Positions 34,411 to 43,998 of a DNA stretch of 64,000 nucleotides are shown here, piece after piece. The first letter of the stretch is position 1. Every line of letters starts with the position of its first letter. This DNA comes from CAYRFF01 sp964436125 (GTDB taxonomy: Bacteria > Bacteroidota > Bacteroidia > Chitinophagales > Saprospiraceae), in assembly GCA_964436125.1 (NCBI GenBank), contig CAYTBT010000015.1, positions 12,297 through 76,296 of the forward strand, in the 5' to 3' direction. Position numbers and translations under genes: made by a program. A model generated the notes under the pieces. The model was not told where the DNA came from. It did not search any database and worked only from the letters and a program-made list of their open reading frames with translations.

Positions 34411-36534
34411 TTAATTTTCCTTACTGGTATAAGGATGCAGAATATCGTTCATAATATTCAAGGCCTCTGAAATGTAAAGGTCTTTTTCAATATTCTTTAT
34501 CACGGCATTATAACGTGCCCTTTCTACAGAATCGGTAGCTATCTGCTCTTTAACCGATGGAAGATTATTCACGGCCAGACCAAGAATTTTATCGTGAATG
34601 CCCTTAAAATACTCATTTTTAGCTTCTCTCTTCTCTTTTCTGGCGATGTAATCATCGAGATTAAGTGAAATCAGAGACTTTTCTTTAATTTTCTTAATAT
34701 ACTCGGCTTCCTCGTGCAGAATTTGAAACTTTTTATTCTGCGAAACGCGGTTTTTACTCTGTTCCTCGAGGAAAGAAAGGTCATAAGTATATACGTCTTG
34801 ACTATATTCAGCCGGAGATATTTCCGACCAACTCATAGCGTATTTGTAATCCTTTTCACCGACCTTTATCAGATTGTATTTCCCTGGCAAGATAATATCC
34901 GGAGTGATACCGCGCAATTGTACGGAACCGCCATTAATGCGATAATACTTCTGTGTCGTTATTTTTACAGTACCGAGTGGTTTTAACTCGTCAAAACCCT
35001 GTAAGCCTTTATCGAGGCTGTAAAAGCGCTGTACCGTTCCTTTACCGAATGTAGAACTTGTACCTACGATAACACCTCTTCCATAGTCTTGCATTGCCGC
35101 TGACATAATCTCAGAAGCGGATGCACTGAAGTGATTTACCAATACAATTAATGGGCCGCGATATTCCACATCGGAATCTGTATCTTCAAGCACATAAGGT
35201 GCTCCGCGTCGGGATTTTACTTGCACAATAGGACCATCTTCAATAAATAGACCGGCCATATCAATGACATCGCGTAGCGATCCACCACCATTGTTTCTCA
35301 GATCAAGGATAATACCTTGCACGTTATTTCGCTTTAATTTCTCAAGTTCTTTTTTTACATCTGAAGCGCTACTCCGCGCAGAGCGGTTGCTGAAATCGGT
35401 ATAGAAGCTCGGAAGCTTTATATAACCAATCTTCTGAAAGTGGCTAGAATCAACAAGGATGAACGACTTGACATAACCTTGCTCGAATATGATAACATCC
35501 CGCTTTATCTCTATCTCTTCATAAGATCCATCAACATGCTTGACATGAAGCGTAACATAAGTGCCTTTTTCACCGCGTATTAAGGAAACAACTTCATCGA
35601 TATGCATACCGACGACATCGACAGGAGGCTCCCCATCTTGTTCGACCTTTAAAATTTTATCATCGGCTTTTAAGTCACCTTGTTTCCACGCCGGGCCACC
35701 GGGAATAAGCTTCACGATCTTGGTATAATTTCCATCTATGCTTAATTGGGCGCCGATTCCTTCAAGTCTGTTGGATAAGCGCATATCAAAGTCTTCTTTG
35801 TCCTTAGGACGGAAGAATCCGGTGTGTGGATCATAGACATTGGTAAACGAATTGAGATACATACTGAACCAATCCGTACGACGTGTTTTAATCAGATTGT
35901 TCCACCATTTTTCAAAGGTGTCTTTAATCTTCTCTATGGCCTTTTCTTTTATTTCATCAAGTGTGAGCACCTCGCCTTCATAATCTTCCTCCTTTTGTTT
36001 CTCCAGTTCTCTTGCCACACGTGATAAAATGTCGGCTTTAATATATTTTCTCCAGTATTCCTTCAATTCCTTCTCATCCTTTGCAAAGTCAATTTTTTCC
36101 GGATTCAATTGAATTGTATCTACTTGTGTAAGATCAAACTCCTCTTCAACTACTTCCTTATAAATATCATGCGACCGGGCAATCGCATCTTCAATAATCT
36201 CATCGGATAAATTAAAAAAGTCAATCTTGTTCTTTTTGAATTGGTCGTCGAGCTTGTATTTCCATGGCTCTAGCTTATTGATTTCCTTCTGTGTCAGAAA
36301 TCGCTTTGCTCCATCAATACGTTCTAAATATAGCGAGAAAATTTCTGCAGAGGTAGAATCATTGAGTTCCTTGGGACTGTAGTGAAATTTCTGTAGATAT
36401 TGACGTACCGCCGACACCAGCACAACTTCCTTCCCGGAATTCGGATCTACTGTTATATCGTTTTTACTATTTCCCCACCATATAGAAATACCAAGTACAC
36501 CGGCTATACCAAGTGTTATAAGAATCGTTTTCAT
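34411..36534 (-). CDS. prc: Carboxy-terminal (tail-specific) processing protease, S41 family
   Basis: Periplasmic protease that trims or degrades envelope proteins from the C-terminus. The start is the ATG at 36534 (MKTILITLGIAG), giving 707 residues; 12 codons upstream are also open. One N-terminal hydrophobic anchor is followed by the large TSP N-terminal region, a PDZ domain (RLEGIGAQLSIDGNYTKIVK), and the S41 catalytic core. The catalytic serine lies in FSASASEIM and the lysine in TFGKGTVQ. The C-terminal DUF3340-like helical region is present. Family length and order are normal. Confidence 0.92.
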   Translation of the reverse strand: MKTILITLGIAGVLGISIWWGNSKNDITVDPNSGKEVVLVSAVRQYLQKFHYSPKELNDSTSAEIFSLYLERIDGAKRFLTQKEINKLEPWKYKLDDQFKKNKIDFFNLSDEIIEDAIARSHDIYKEVVEEEFDLTQVDTIQLNPEKIDFAKDEKELKEYWRKYIKADILSRVARELEKQKEEDYEGEVLTLDEIKEKAIEKIKDTFEKWWNNLIKTRRTDWFSMYLNSFTNVYDPHTGFFRPKDKEDFDMRLSNRLEGIGAQLSIDGNYTKIVKLIPGGPAWKQGDLKADDKILKVEQDGEPPVDVVGMHIDEVVSLIRGEKGTYVTLHVKHVDGSYEEIEIKRDVIIFEQGYVKSFILVDSSHFQKIGYIKLPSFYTDFSNRSARSSASDVKKELEKLKRNNVQGIILDLRNNGGGSLRDVIDMAGLFIEDGPIVQVKSRRGAPYVLEDTDSDVEYRGPLIVLVNHFSASASEIMSAAMQDYGRGVIVGTSSTFGKGTVQRFYSLDKGLQGFDELKPLGTVKITTQKYYRINGGSVQLRGITPDIILPGKYNLIKVGEKDYKYAMSWSEISPAEYSQDVYTYDLSFLEEQSKNRVSQNKKFQILHEEAEYIKKIKEKSLISLNLDDYIARKEKREAKNEYFKGIHDKILGLAVNNLPSVKEQIATDSVERARYNAVIKNIEKDLYISEALNIMNDILHPYTSKEN

Positions 36535-37251
36535 GTTACTCTTTCGTTGCATTAACTGAATTAACCACATTCCTCCACTGTGAGTTTAAATCTCTGTATT
36601 TATAGAGGAGTATCGCCATTGTAATTTACTCACATAAATATATATACGCATAATACGCATGAGAAATTGTAGATAAGTTCATAAGCTTGGTTTTGATACC
36701 CTGCTGTACAACAGAGTATCTTCATTATCTGGTTTTAAGCAGACTATTTCATGAGAATTATTCCTCTTCATTGCCGGCTATACAATTTCTGCTTAGCCTT
36801 AAACTCTCGATTCCCTACTCCATGAAGCTATCTCACTTCCCATTTCTTATCTATCGCCTATTATAAAATATATACTAGACATCGAAGTTACTATTTTAAT
36901 CTTCTTCGGCAAAAGAATTATAAATTATCATAAAAAGTTTACCATCTCTTAGCCACAAGCATATTTTAACGCATAATTAACGCTTAAGGCACTGATTCTT
37001 TCATAATGCAGTAATTTTTTGCACTCACTTTAAGACTTATTGTGCGCTGGCCTTTCATTACAGCTTGATAATTATAGTCAATTATGTTTCAATCTACTAT
37101 GTTCTGAAAAGAGAACCAATCTATAATAAGCGAGATATTTCTCGACAATTTCACCCCAAGGATAAACAAGCATACCTATTAATATATTACATAATAAATT
37201 AAGACGTTAAAATTGGCTTCAATGATTTATACAAGAAATAAGCTTACGCAA
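36535..37251. other. AT-rich intergenic region
   Basis: 717 nt between divergent genes with no supported ORF. Apart from the 14-bp motif at its right end, nothing recognisable was found. It may hold promoters for both flanking genes; no TAnnTTTG box was confirmed. Confidence 0.5.
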
Positions 37252-37254
37252 ATG
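37241..37254 (+). repeat. Recurrent 14-bp motif overlapping a start codon
   Basis: Exact AGCTTACGCAAATG whose last three bases are the ATG at 37252 proposed as the start of the small lipoprotein. Confidence 0.7.
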
Positions 37255-37650
37255 CCCTCGCTCCTCAGGTTTCTCTTCTGTATCGCCATCATAACAAGTA
37301 TCAGTTCCTGTGGTATATTTAACCGGTTAAGTACTACAGAAGATTTTGACAGCTTTTATCAGAAATTTAACAGCAATCCTACCTTTCAGATGAAACGTAT
37401 AGCATTTCCGATAGAAGGTTACCATGAAGACATCAACGGCAAGGAGCAATGGACCGAAGAAAATTGGGTACTCCATAAATCAGGTATTGGGGCAGTAGAT
37501 GAATCTGAATATGATATCACGGTACAACGCGACGAGGATAAATACAAGGAAATACTCAAGGCACATAATGGAAGTCTGTATTTCTCTCGCACATTTCACA
37601 AGAAACACGGAAAATGGTATCTGACCGGATGCGTCAATATTGAGGAATAA
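37252..37650 (+). CDS. Small lipoprotein, unknown function
   Basis: A 132-residue protein from ATG 37252 (MPSLLRFLFC). An in-frame ATG at 37213 would add 13 non-hydrophobic residues ahead of the signal, so 37252 is preferred. The signal ends at lipobox-like SISSC. The mature part (TFQMKRIAFPIEGYHED, WVLHKSGIGAVDE) resembles the DUF4348-type Bacteroidota proteins, whose function is unknown; that family link is tentative. It is convergent with the GCS2-CBS gene. Confidence 0.65.
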   Translation: MPSLLRFLFCIAIITSISSCGIFNRLSTTEDFDSFYQKFNSNPTFQMKRIAFPIEGYHEDINGKEQWTEENWVLHKSGIGAVDESEYDITVQRDEDKYKEILKAHNGSLYFSRTFHKKHGKWYLTGCVNIEE

Positions 37651-37690
37651 GCTGGAAGCCGTACTTTATAAATGGGAATAAGAAATTTTA

Positions 37691-39655
37691 TTATTCTACT
37701 TCACCTTTATCAGCAGAAAATTTCTGTCGATATTCCAGATCCAATCTCTCTATAAGCCTCCCCGACACCATCATGAAGTTTTTCTCCGTAATCATTCCCA
37801 CAAGCTCCTTATCGATTGTTACCGGCAGACAGCCGATATTGTTCTTCCGCATCACATTCATCGCATCCATTATCGTATCGTCAGGTCTGATGGTAATAGG
37901 CTCATCAATCATAATGTCTTTGACATAGAATGATTTACGGCTCCGTGTCTTATGTGTTTTCAAATAATGCCTCAAGAGTAAACGGCCGGTTACCAGGCCT
38001 ATCAACTCACCGCTTTTATTCTCCACTGGAAGATATCTTATCAGGTTCCAGTCCATCATTTCTGCGATAAGTTCCACAACATCATCTTTATGTGCAGAGA
38101 TTAAATCAGTTTCCATGAATTCTTCCACTTTAAGCAATGAAGCTTGATAGCGTTCCAGGTCGTCAATAGAGGAAAGTTTCCATTTATGCACGGGAATACC
38201 CGCTTCTTGTTTTTTTATCATAGAAGCAGTTAAAATAGCATTGGCCTCATCACGTGGAACCGTTTTTATTAACTTGGAAAATGAATCGAGTATCCATATA
38301 GCCCCATTCTGGTTTACTTTTGTTCGTTCTTCAATTGTTCCGAGGTATCTGTCAATATCAGCCTGATCGATATTTCTGCTTTTCAATCCTTCTCTAGCCA
38401 TAGGAATAATCTCATTCAAGAGCAATTCACTTGTCGCGTATTTCTTCCCGTTGAACCATCTCATTTTAGTTTCCATACCGTAGCGAGCTGCCTTGCCGAA
38501 GTTATCACTCACCGCTGAAAAACTTAGAAGTTTACGCACATCATCAAGCTCATTCTTGTATGCAATCATGGCACCGAGCCACAAAGCAGCATTACTGAAT
38601 TCATCAATAATCGTAGGTCCTGAAGGCAGTATGCGATTTTCAATCCTCAGATGTGGTTTTCCTGTATCACTGACACCATAACAGCCTCTATTCCATCGAT
38701 AAACCGTAGAATTATGTACCTGAAGTGCCTTTAATGATGGCACTTCTCCTTTCTGTAAGGCTTCAACTGAATTTTCCTTTGTTTCGGCACTTAACAATAC
38801 GCGGAATCTGGCAATATCTTCTTTATAAATCTCGAGAATGGAATCATCGATCCAGCTATTCCCAAAGCTTACTCGAGGACTCCTCTCTCGCATGTGGTCG
38901 TGTGATGACCGAGTATCTAGTGATTGTTGAAATAAGGCAATACGACTTTCATGCCATAAACGTCTACCAAATACGAGGGGGGAATTGGCAGAAATTGCAA
39001 GTATCGGAGCCAGTAAAAGCTGTGAAATATTGTACATTTTGACAAAATTCTGTGGATTAACCTGTAAATGTACTTGAAAGCTCGTATTGCACGCCTCTAG
39101 CAGTGGAGAATCGTGTTTCAGGATAAGCTCATCTATTCCGGAAAGGCGCAGCTCATAGGATTGACGCATAAGCTGTGCATTCAAGGCATCCATTAAAGCC
39201 TTGTACCTGACCTTGGGAGTGAGATAATCCATCGAAAGATAATATTTCCGCAGCGTCGGCAGAACACCGGTTAACATAGGTATGGCATCTAGCTTTTTCA
39301 AGCCTTCTATCAGCTTGTTTAAATTGGTGCTATTCTCACGCTCCATGTCACTGAGACTAGATCCTTCAAATATCCTCGGTGTAAGATTGGTCTCAATATT
39401 AAATTGTGCAAGCTCTGTTTCTAGCCATTCAGGTTCGCCCATCATTTCTATGGCTTGCATGGAAATGGGCTTCGGTTTGTAGGTATTGCTGTCAACGATG
39501 CACATTTCTTGCTCTGCACCGATGCGTACAATATCATCTTCAAACCAGTCGTTTTCCAGCATATAGGAAAGTGCCTCGACATCATTAAGTAATGCCTCGA
39601 CAAACTTTTTCATCTGCCTTTTACTCTTTACTACCTTTACATTTTGTTCTCCCAT
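37691..39655 (-). CDS. Glutamate-cysteine ligase family 2 domain fused to two CBS domains
   Basis: A 654-residue protein. The N-terminal about 380 residues are a GCS2-type ATP-grasp-like ligase (EQEMCIVDSNTYKPKPI, LIKHDSPLLEACNTSFQVHLQ, HDHMRERSPRVSFGNSWID), which in characterised members makes gamma-glutamylcysteine. The C-terminal about 150 residues contain two CBS repeats (LIGLVTGRLLL and KDIMIDEPITIRPDDTIMDA) that usually sense adenosyl nucleotides. No gshB is in the window. The fusion suggests ligase activity tuned by nucleotide level. It starts 129 nt from the divergent hypothetical lipoprotein gene. Confidence 0.82.
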   Translation of the reverse strand: MGEQNVKVVKSKRQMKKFVEALLNDVEALSYMLENDWFEDDIVRIGAEQEMCIVDSNTYKPKPISMQAIEMMGEPEWLETELAQFNIETNLTPRIFEGSSLSDMERENSTNLNKLIEGLKKLDAIPMLTGVLPTLRKYYLSMDYLTPKVRYKALMDALNAQLMRQSYELRLSGIDELILKHDSPLLEACNTSFQVHLQVNPQNFVKMYNISQLLLAPILAISANSPLVFGRRLWHESRIALFQQSLDTRSSHDHMRERSPRVSFGNSWIDDSILEIYKEDIARFRVLLSAETKENSVEALQKGEVPSLKALQVHNSTVYRWNRGCYGVSDTGKPHLRIENRILPSGPTIIDEFSNAALWLGAMIAYKNELDDVRKLLSFSAVSDNFGKAARYGMETKMRWFNGKKYATSELLLNEIIPMAREGLKSRNIDQADIDRYLGTIEERTKVNQNGAIWILDSFSKLIKTVPRDEANAILTASMIKKQEAGIPVHKWKLSSIDDLERYQASLLKVEEFMETDLISAHKDDVVELIAEMMDWNLIRYLPVENKSGELIGLVTGRLLLRHYLKTHKTRSRKSFYVKDIMIDEPITIRPDDTIMDAMNVMRKNNIGCLPVTIDKELVGMITEKNFMMVSGRLIERLDLEYRQKFSADKGEVE

Positions 39656-39784
39656 AGAAACATAATTATGTCATCAATCGTTAACAAGAAGTACTTGTCT
39701 GGCTTTAAATTTACAAAAAGTATTCAGTAATTACCCAATTATCGTTCAAATAGAATAAATTAGACTTGATTTTAACGGATCTTC

Positions 39785-40318
39785 ATGCAATATCTAGCAC
39801 GTTCAACATTTTATATTTTTCTCGTTTTTGCCCTCTTGAGCATAGGATCATGTAGGGATAGAAATAGTAAAGAAGAATTATTCCGCGTCGAGTATATCTA
39901 TGAATTTGATATGCAAGGTGGAATATTGCCACAATTGAGTCATGTATATGAGTTTTCACATAAACCTGTCAATGTAAACGGCGTACTCGATGCCGAAGTA
40001 TTAAAAAAGGTCAATTCTGCCAATGTTATTTCGGCTGAATTAATTAATCTGGAGAATGATGGTGGATTAAAGATTATACGGAGAATGGAATGTTTCATCT
40101 ATCCCGAGAATACGACGGATGAATACTACGACATTGCCTACACAGTAGAATTACCACGTAAACAACGGAATTTTATTCAGCTCTTTTCCAGCGGAGATGA
40201 ATTGCTCGGCTTGTACGATCACCGGTTTATGGATGTACAACTGCGGATATGGTTATGGCGTATTCCACAGCGTTCCCGCCATTTGAGATATCGGATTACC
40301 GTAGGATTTTACAGATGA
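39785..40318 (+). CDS. Putative lipoprotein, unknown function
   Basis: A 177-residue protein with a signal of about 22 residues ending in lipobox-like SIGSC. The mature part is beta-rich, with YIYEFDMQGG and a basic C-terminus (RIWLWRIPQRSRHLRYRITVGFY). I do not recognise the family; it is not clearly GldH or another gliding-motility lipoprotein. The 3' end overlaps the pseudouridine synthase gene by 10 nt on the opposite strand. Confidence 0.55.
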   Translation: MQYLARSTFYIFLVFALLSIGSCRDRNSKEELFRVEYIYEFDMQGGILPQLSHVYEFSHKPVNVNGVLDAEVLKKVNSANVISAELINLENDGGLKIIRRMECFIYPENTTDEYYDIAYTVELPRKQRNFIQLFSSGDELLGLYDHRFMDVQLRIWLWRIPQRSRHLRYRITVGFYR

Positions 40319-41085
40319 TTAAAGTATTTTAATCGCCTGATTTCCTCTTCATTCAAATTGCGGTACCAGCCGCGCTTTAAACCTTTCTTGGTCATGCCGG
40401 CAAAGAATGTCCGGTCCAATTTCTTCACTGAATAATCAAGATGCTCACATATACGTCGGACAATCCTGTTCCTGCCGCTGTGCAAGGAAAATTGCACGAC
40501 TGTTTCTCCTTTTGCCGGAAGGCGGTGGGCCGTATCAACTTTAACAAAGCCATCGGATAATTCTAGTCCACTTCTCGTCTTCTGCAGATCTTTTTCCCTC
40601 ATAGGCCGGTCAAGCGTAATTTCATATACTTTGGAGACTTCATGGGACGGATGAGTAAGTTTATTGCTTAATTCTCCATCATTGGTAAGGAGGAGAAGAC
40701 CGGTAGTGTTCATGTCGAGACGGCCTACCGGGTAAATCCTTTGTTTAACTTTATCATCTATAATATCAATTACCGTCTTCCGCCCTTGTGGATCATTAAG
40801 GCTCGTAATTGTCCCCTTCGGTTTATTCATCAAGATATACACATACTCTTTCTCCAGCTCTAGGGTCTTTCCATTATACCGGACCACATCACTTTCTTTA
40901 ATAAGCCTTGCCGGTGCGGTTTCCACTTGATCATTGACCTTTATCTTCCCGGATTTAACCAGTGCTGCCGCTTTCCTTCTAGAGCATATTCCGCAATGTG
41001 CGATATATTTATTTAATCGCATTCCCTGCGGGTGATTTTCCCACTCAATACTCGCTTTCTTATTACCATCTTTCCTTTCTCTCAT
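40309..41085 (-). CDS. RluB/RsuA-family rRNA pseudouridine synthase
   Basis: Isomerises specific rRNA uridines. The 258 residues hold an N-terminal S4 RNA-binding domain (about 22-68, RLNKYIAHCGICSRRKAA) and the catalytic domain with GRLDMNTTGLLLLTNDGE, in which Asp124 is the expected catalytic residue. Target site is not predictable (RluB-like by length). It starts immediately after the dnaB stop, so both are probably co-transcribed. Confidence 0.9.
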   Translation of the reverse strand: MRERKDGNKKASIEWENHPQGMRLNKYIAHCGICSRRKAAALVKSGKIKVNDQVETAPARLIKESDVVRYNGKTLELEKEYVYILMNKPKGTITSLNDPQGRKTVIDIIDDKVKQRIYPVGRLDMNTTGLLLLTNDGELSNKLTHPSHEVSKVYEITLDRPMREKDLQKTRSGLELSDGFVKVDTAHRLPAKGETVVQFSLHSGRNRIVRRICEHLDYSVKKLDRTFFAGMTKKGLKRGWYRNLNEEEIRRLKYFNHL

Positions 41086-42585
41086 TTAAAAAGGGCTCTC
41101 GTCATTCATACGGGAATTCAAGGTAATTGTCTCATCCATTCCCGAACTCAGGAAATCGTCATCTGTCAGTGATGTCCCGGCATAAGAATCTCTATCCTCA
41201 AATCGACCATAATCCATCTTAAATTCAAGCCCTACGGTGCCGGTTTTACCATTCCTGTGCTTTTCAATAATTATCTCGGTTAAGTTTTTATCTATGGGAT
41301 CTTCAGCGAGGCCATAATAATCAGGTCGATAGAGAAACATCACCATATCCGCATCCTGTTCAATAGCACCTGACTCTCTCAGGTCAGAAAGCATCGGGCG
41401 TTTATCTCCACCGCGTTGTTCAACTGCACGCGACAACTGAGACAATGCAATTACGGGGATATTCAATTCCTTGGCAAGGGATTTTAAAGAACGGCTTATC
41501 TTGGATATTTCTTCTTGTCGATTATTGGATTTATTGTCTGAACCTGCTGTCATCAACTGTAAGTAATCAATGAGAATTAAGTCTATATCTTGCTGCATGA
41601 CAAGACGCCGAGCTTTTGCCCTGAGCTCAAATATAGGAAGCGCTTGAGTGTCGTCGATGAAAATATTTATTTCATTCAGATATTCTACGGTTTCATTCAG
41701 TCGTCTCCACTCCTCGTCATTGAGCTGGGCATTTTTCAGTTTCTGTGAATCGACCTCGGCTTGCATTGATATCAAGCGATGAGCAAGCTGCATAGAAGAC
41801 ATTTCAAGCGAGAAAAAAGCCACACTATGCCCTAGCTTGGCTGCATTCAGAGCCAAGTTCAAGGAAAATGCAGTCTTACCCATACTAGGTCGAGCCGCGA
41901 GGATAAGCAGATCAGAACGCTGCCAGCCATTGGTGATGCGGTCCAGCTCCGTAAAGCCGGAGTGAATCCCCGTAACGTCCACCTCTTTTTTACTGAGCTC
42001 TTCTAGTTCTTGCTTGGCCTTTACCGCCAGATCTTTCAACTTTGAGTAGCTCTTTGTTAAATTGTTCTGTGTAATATCAAAGAGCCCTTGTTCCGCTTCA
42101 TCTAGTAGCTCAAATACGTCCTTTGTCTCATCAAATGCCTTATTAATTGTCTTTGTTGAAGTGCTTATAAGTTCACGTTGGATATGCTTCTGTGCGATGA
42201 TCCTGGAATGGTACTCGATATTGGCTGCAGAACCGACTTTATTGGTCAAATCTGTCAGATATACTACTCCACCGATCTCTTCCAGCTTGTCATTCTTGCT
42301 CAATTGATTCTTGACTGATAATATATCCACAGGATGTGAGTTTTCATACAACATCCGCATTGCTTCAAATATTGCCTGGTGAGCGCTCAGGTAAAAACTG
42401 TCGGCAGAAAGGATGTTGATTACATCGGACATCGCATCTCTATCTATCATCAATGCCCCGAGCACAACTTCTTCAAGCGGGATTGCCTGTGGCATTACTT
42501 TCCCGCCTAGTGCTTCTACAGCCTGGCTTCTGAGGGGTTTCAGTTTCTGTGAATTCGCTCTCAATGATTTATTTGCTTCACTCAT
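41086..42585 (-). CDS. dnaB: Replicative DNA helicase DnaB
   Basis: Hexameric 5'-3' helicase of the replisome. The chosen start is the ATG at 42585 (MSEANKSLRAN, 499 residues), because a TATTTTTG box at 42643-42650 overlaps the longer frame's ATG at 42645. The N-terminal DnaB domain (LEEVVLGALMIDRDAMSDV) and RecA-like C-terminal domain are present: Walker A LAARPSMGKTAFS, DLILIDYLQLM for Walker B, and LSQLSRAVEQR. It is followed directly by the pseudouridine synthase. DnaA-box sequences lie about 110-140 nt upstream of the start. Confidence 0.93.
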   Translation of the reverse strand: MSEANKSLRANSQKLKPLRSQAVEALGGKVMPQAIPLEEVVLGALMIDRDAMSDVINILSADSFYLSAHQAIFEAMRMLYENSHPVDILSVKNQLSKNDKLEEIGGVVYLTDLTNKVGSAANIEYHSRIIAQKHIQRELISTSTKTINKAFDETKDVFELLDEAEQGLFDITQNNLTKSYSKLKDLAVKAKQELEELSKKEVDVTGIHSGFTELDRITNGWQRSDLLILAARPSMGKTAFSLNLALNAAKLGHSVAFFSLEMSSMQLAHRLISMQAEVDSQKLKNAQLNDEEWRRLNETVEYLNEINIFIDDTQALPIFELRAKARRLVMQQDIDLILIDYLQLMTAGSDNKSNNRQEEISKISRSLKSLAKELNIPVIALSQLSRAVEQRGGDKRPMLSDLRESGAIEQDADMVMFLYRPDYYGLAEDPIDKNLTEIIIEKHRNGKTGTVGLEFKMDYGRFEDRDSYAGTSLTDDDFLSSGMDETITLNSRMNDESPF

Positions 42586-42642
42586 GTATCTCTCGTAGTC
42601 TTCTGATAGTTTATAATTTTTTTTAATATCAAGCTGATGCAA

Positions 42643-42650
42643 CAAAAATA
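42643..42650 (-). promoter_or_regulatory. Putative promoter -7 box of dnaB
   Basis: Minus-strand TATTTTTG, exact TAnnTTTG, 57 nt ahead of the ATG at 42585; no -33 TTTG at standard spacing. Confidence 0.45.
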
Positions 42651-42653
42651 AGA

Positions 42654-42667
42654 AGCTTTCGCAAATA
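42654..42667 (+). repeat. Recurrent 14-bp motif, near copy
   Basis: AGCTTTCGCAAATA, 12 of 14, just upstream of the dnaB -7 box; dnaB sees TATTTGCGAAAGCT. Confidence 0.5.
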
Positions 42668-42691
42668 AATTTATTGCCTCTTCACAAGCCC

Positions 42692-42722
42692 TGTGAATAA
42701 TTCCATAAATTCATGTGGATAA
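42692..42722. promoter_or_regulatory. Two DnaA-box-like sites near dnaB
   Basis: TGTGAATAA (42692-42700, reverse complement TTATTCACA) and TGTGGATAA (42714-42722, reverse complement TTATCCACA) match the DnaA box TTATNCACA, same orientation, 13 nt apart. They are consistent with DnaA control of dnaB or a replication-linked locus. Confidence 0.45.
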
Positions 42723-43277
42723 GCTGTTAATAGAATGTAGAAAACTTCTTTTTCGTTCCCTAAAGCCGCGATTTATTTTATCGCTTATAGATTATAATAT
42801 TTTATAATATATTGTCTTACCCTTTCTCCTCAATCGGCATTACAATCACGACGATCCGACCTTCACCTAAATATCCTTGTCAATAGGAATAAAAGAAAAT
42901 ATTTCTTGCTGCAATCCAGTCATTTGCCGCATCAATTACTCGAGCGAATAAAAATAAATTTATAAGACCTTATCCCTCGCGCATCGGCTATATATTATAA
43001 TTATTCATATACGTAAACAAGAAATGGCGTCTATAATTTCCATTAAACCGCAATTGCATTATTTCATAAGATCTTGTTGATAAGTTATGGAAAATAGATT
43101 TGTTCTTGCGCCGTTTCTCCGGAAATTCAGTAGTCGGAATTCCATTGAAGGAAGTCTGAAAAATTGACCGCACAGGAGAACATAAAGCCTACCTTTATAT
43201 CGGATCTTATGACAATACCGACATCTCACGGCAATACTATCCCGAGGATATAGCAATAAGATCAACAAGTCTGCTTA
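42723..43277. other. AT-rich region between dnaB and a hypothetical gene
   Basis: About 550 nt without a convincing gene, with A/T runs near 42790-42810. Short ORFs on both strands show no family feature and could be chance or remnants. Confidence 0.5.
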
Positions 43278-43982
43278 TCAATCTATGGCGCGATTATAGC
43301 GCAGGCGCGCTTCCTCAACCTTTTTTTGCTGCTCCTCCAGGGTCTTCAGCATCTTATCCTGCTCCTTAAGATTTTTTTCAATACCTTTCTCGGCCTTGGC
43401 TATCGCTTCTTTGGATTCTTTAATTGTCTGGTGCAGATCTTTATTCTCCTCTTTCAAGTCTTCCATTTCAGATTTATACTCCTCGAATAGCTTATTTGCT
43501 TCATCGAGTTTCTTTTTCAGGACAACCTGTCTGAGCGCAAGGCCAAAATTATTCACCACTCGCTTAGCTTCTTGGAAGGCATTCCCATAATCGGTAGAAT
43601 TCAGAAAATCGGATTTTGATAGTCTGAACCAGATAAAAGCATCCACGCCATCTCCGGAATTTTCAAATGTCGCGTACACATCGACCGGATCTACTCCACC
43701 TACGGCATATATATGTGCTTTTTCCGTGCGATACTCTCTAGAAAAGAGGCCTTTCTTGGTTCTTGCGTCATATTGGTCCATAAAGTTTTTCCACGTATCT
43801 CCTGCGAGTTTTCTATCGGCGTCAGGTACGTGAATTGTCAAGCCGGCGTGTTCGCCTTCGCTCATTTTTTTATACACTTCATTGACTTCATAATACAAGC
43901 TAGAATCAGCTTGCGCAAATACATTTGCCGAAAGGCACAAGAATAAAATCAAAGTGCTGCTGAGAGTGATAATATTTTTCAT
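43278..43982 (-). CDS. Exported coiled-coil protein, unknown function
   Basis: A 234-residue protein with a signal peptide ending at NVFAQA (about residue 24). The central part (GLFSREYRTEKAHIYAVGG, FENSGDGVDAFIWFRL) is beta-rich, and the last 85 residues are a charged coiled coil (EEYKSEMEDLKEENKDLHQ, KNLKEQDKMLKTLEEQ). I do not recognise a family. Periplasmic location is inferred. It lies 16 nt downstream of the PaaE-like reductase and could be co-transcribed with it. Confidence 0.6.
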   Translation of the reverse strand: MKNIITLSSTLILFLCLSANVFAQADSSLYYEVNEVYKKMSEGEHAGLTIHVPDADRKLAGDTWKNFMDQYDARTKKGLFSREYRTEKAHIYAVGGVDPVDVYATFENSGDGVDAFIWFRLSKSDFLNSTDYGNAFQEAKRVVNNFGLALRQVVLKKKLDEANKLFEEYKSEMEDLKEENKDLHQTIKESKEAIAKAEKGIEKNLKEQDKMLKTLEEQQKKVEEARLRYNRAID

Positions 43983-43998
43983 AGGTCAGATTTTACAT

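Noticed and set aside
39785..40318. GldH or another gliding lipoprotein
   Set aside because: Signal and length fit loosely, but I could not recognise the family's conserved text, so it stays unassigned.
42586..42645. Longer dnaB start at 42645
   Set aside because: A TAnnTTTG box overlaps the ATG at 42645; the ATG at 42585 gives a usual DnaB N-terminus.
42988..43268. Short minus-strand ORFs and protein-like plus-strand frames in the AT-rich gap
   Set aside because: Different frames each read plausibly for about 30 residues and then stop; no family motif. A decayed gene is possible but not supported.
42643..43277. Chromosomal replication origin
   Set aside because: Only two DnaA-box matches and an AT-rich gap; no dnaA or skew evidence within the window.
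43908..43921. Motif-like AGCTTGCGCAAATA inside the coiled-coil protein gene
   Set aside because: Centre base differs (G), and the codons encode Phe-Ala-Gln-Ala of an ordinary signal-peptide end.
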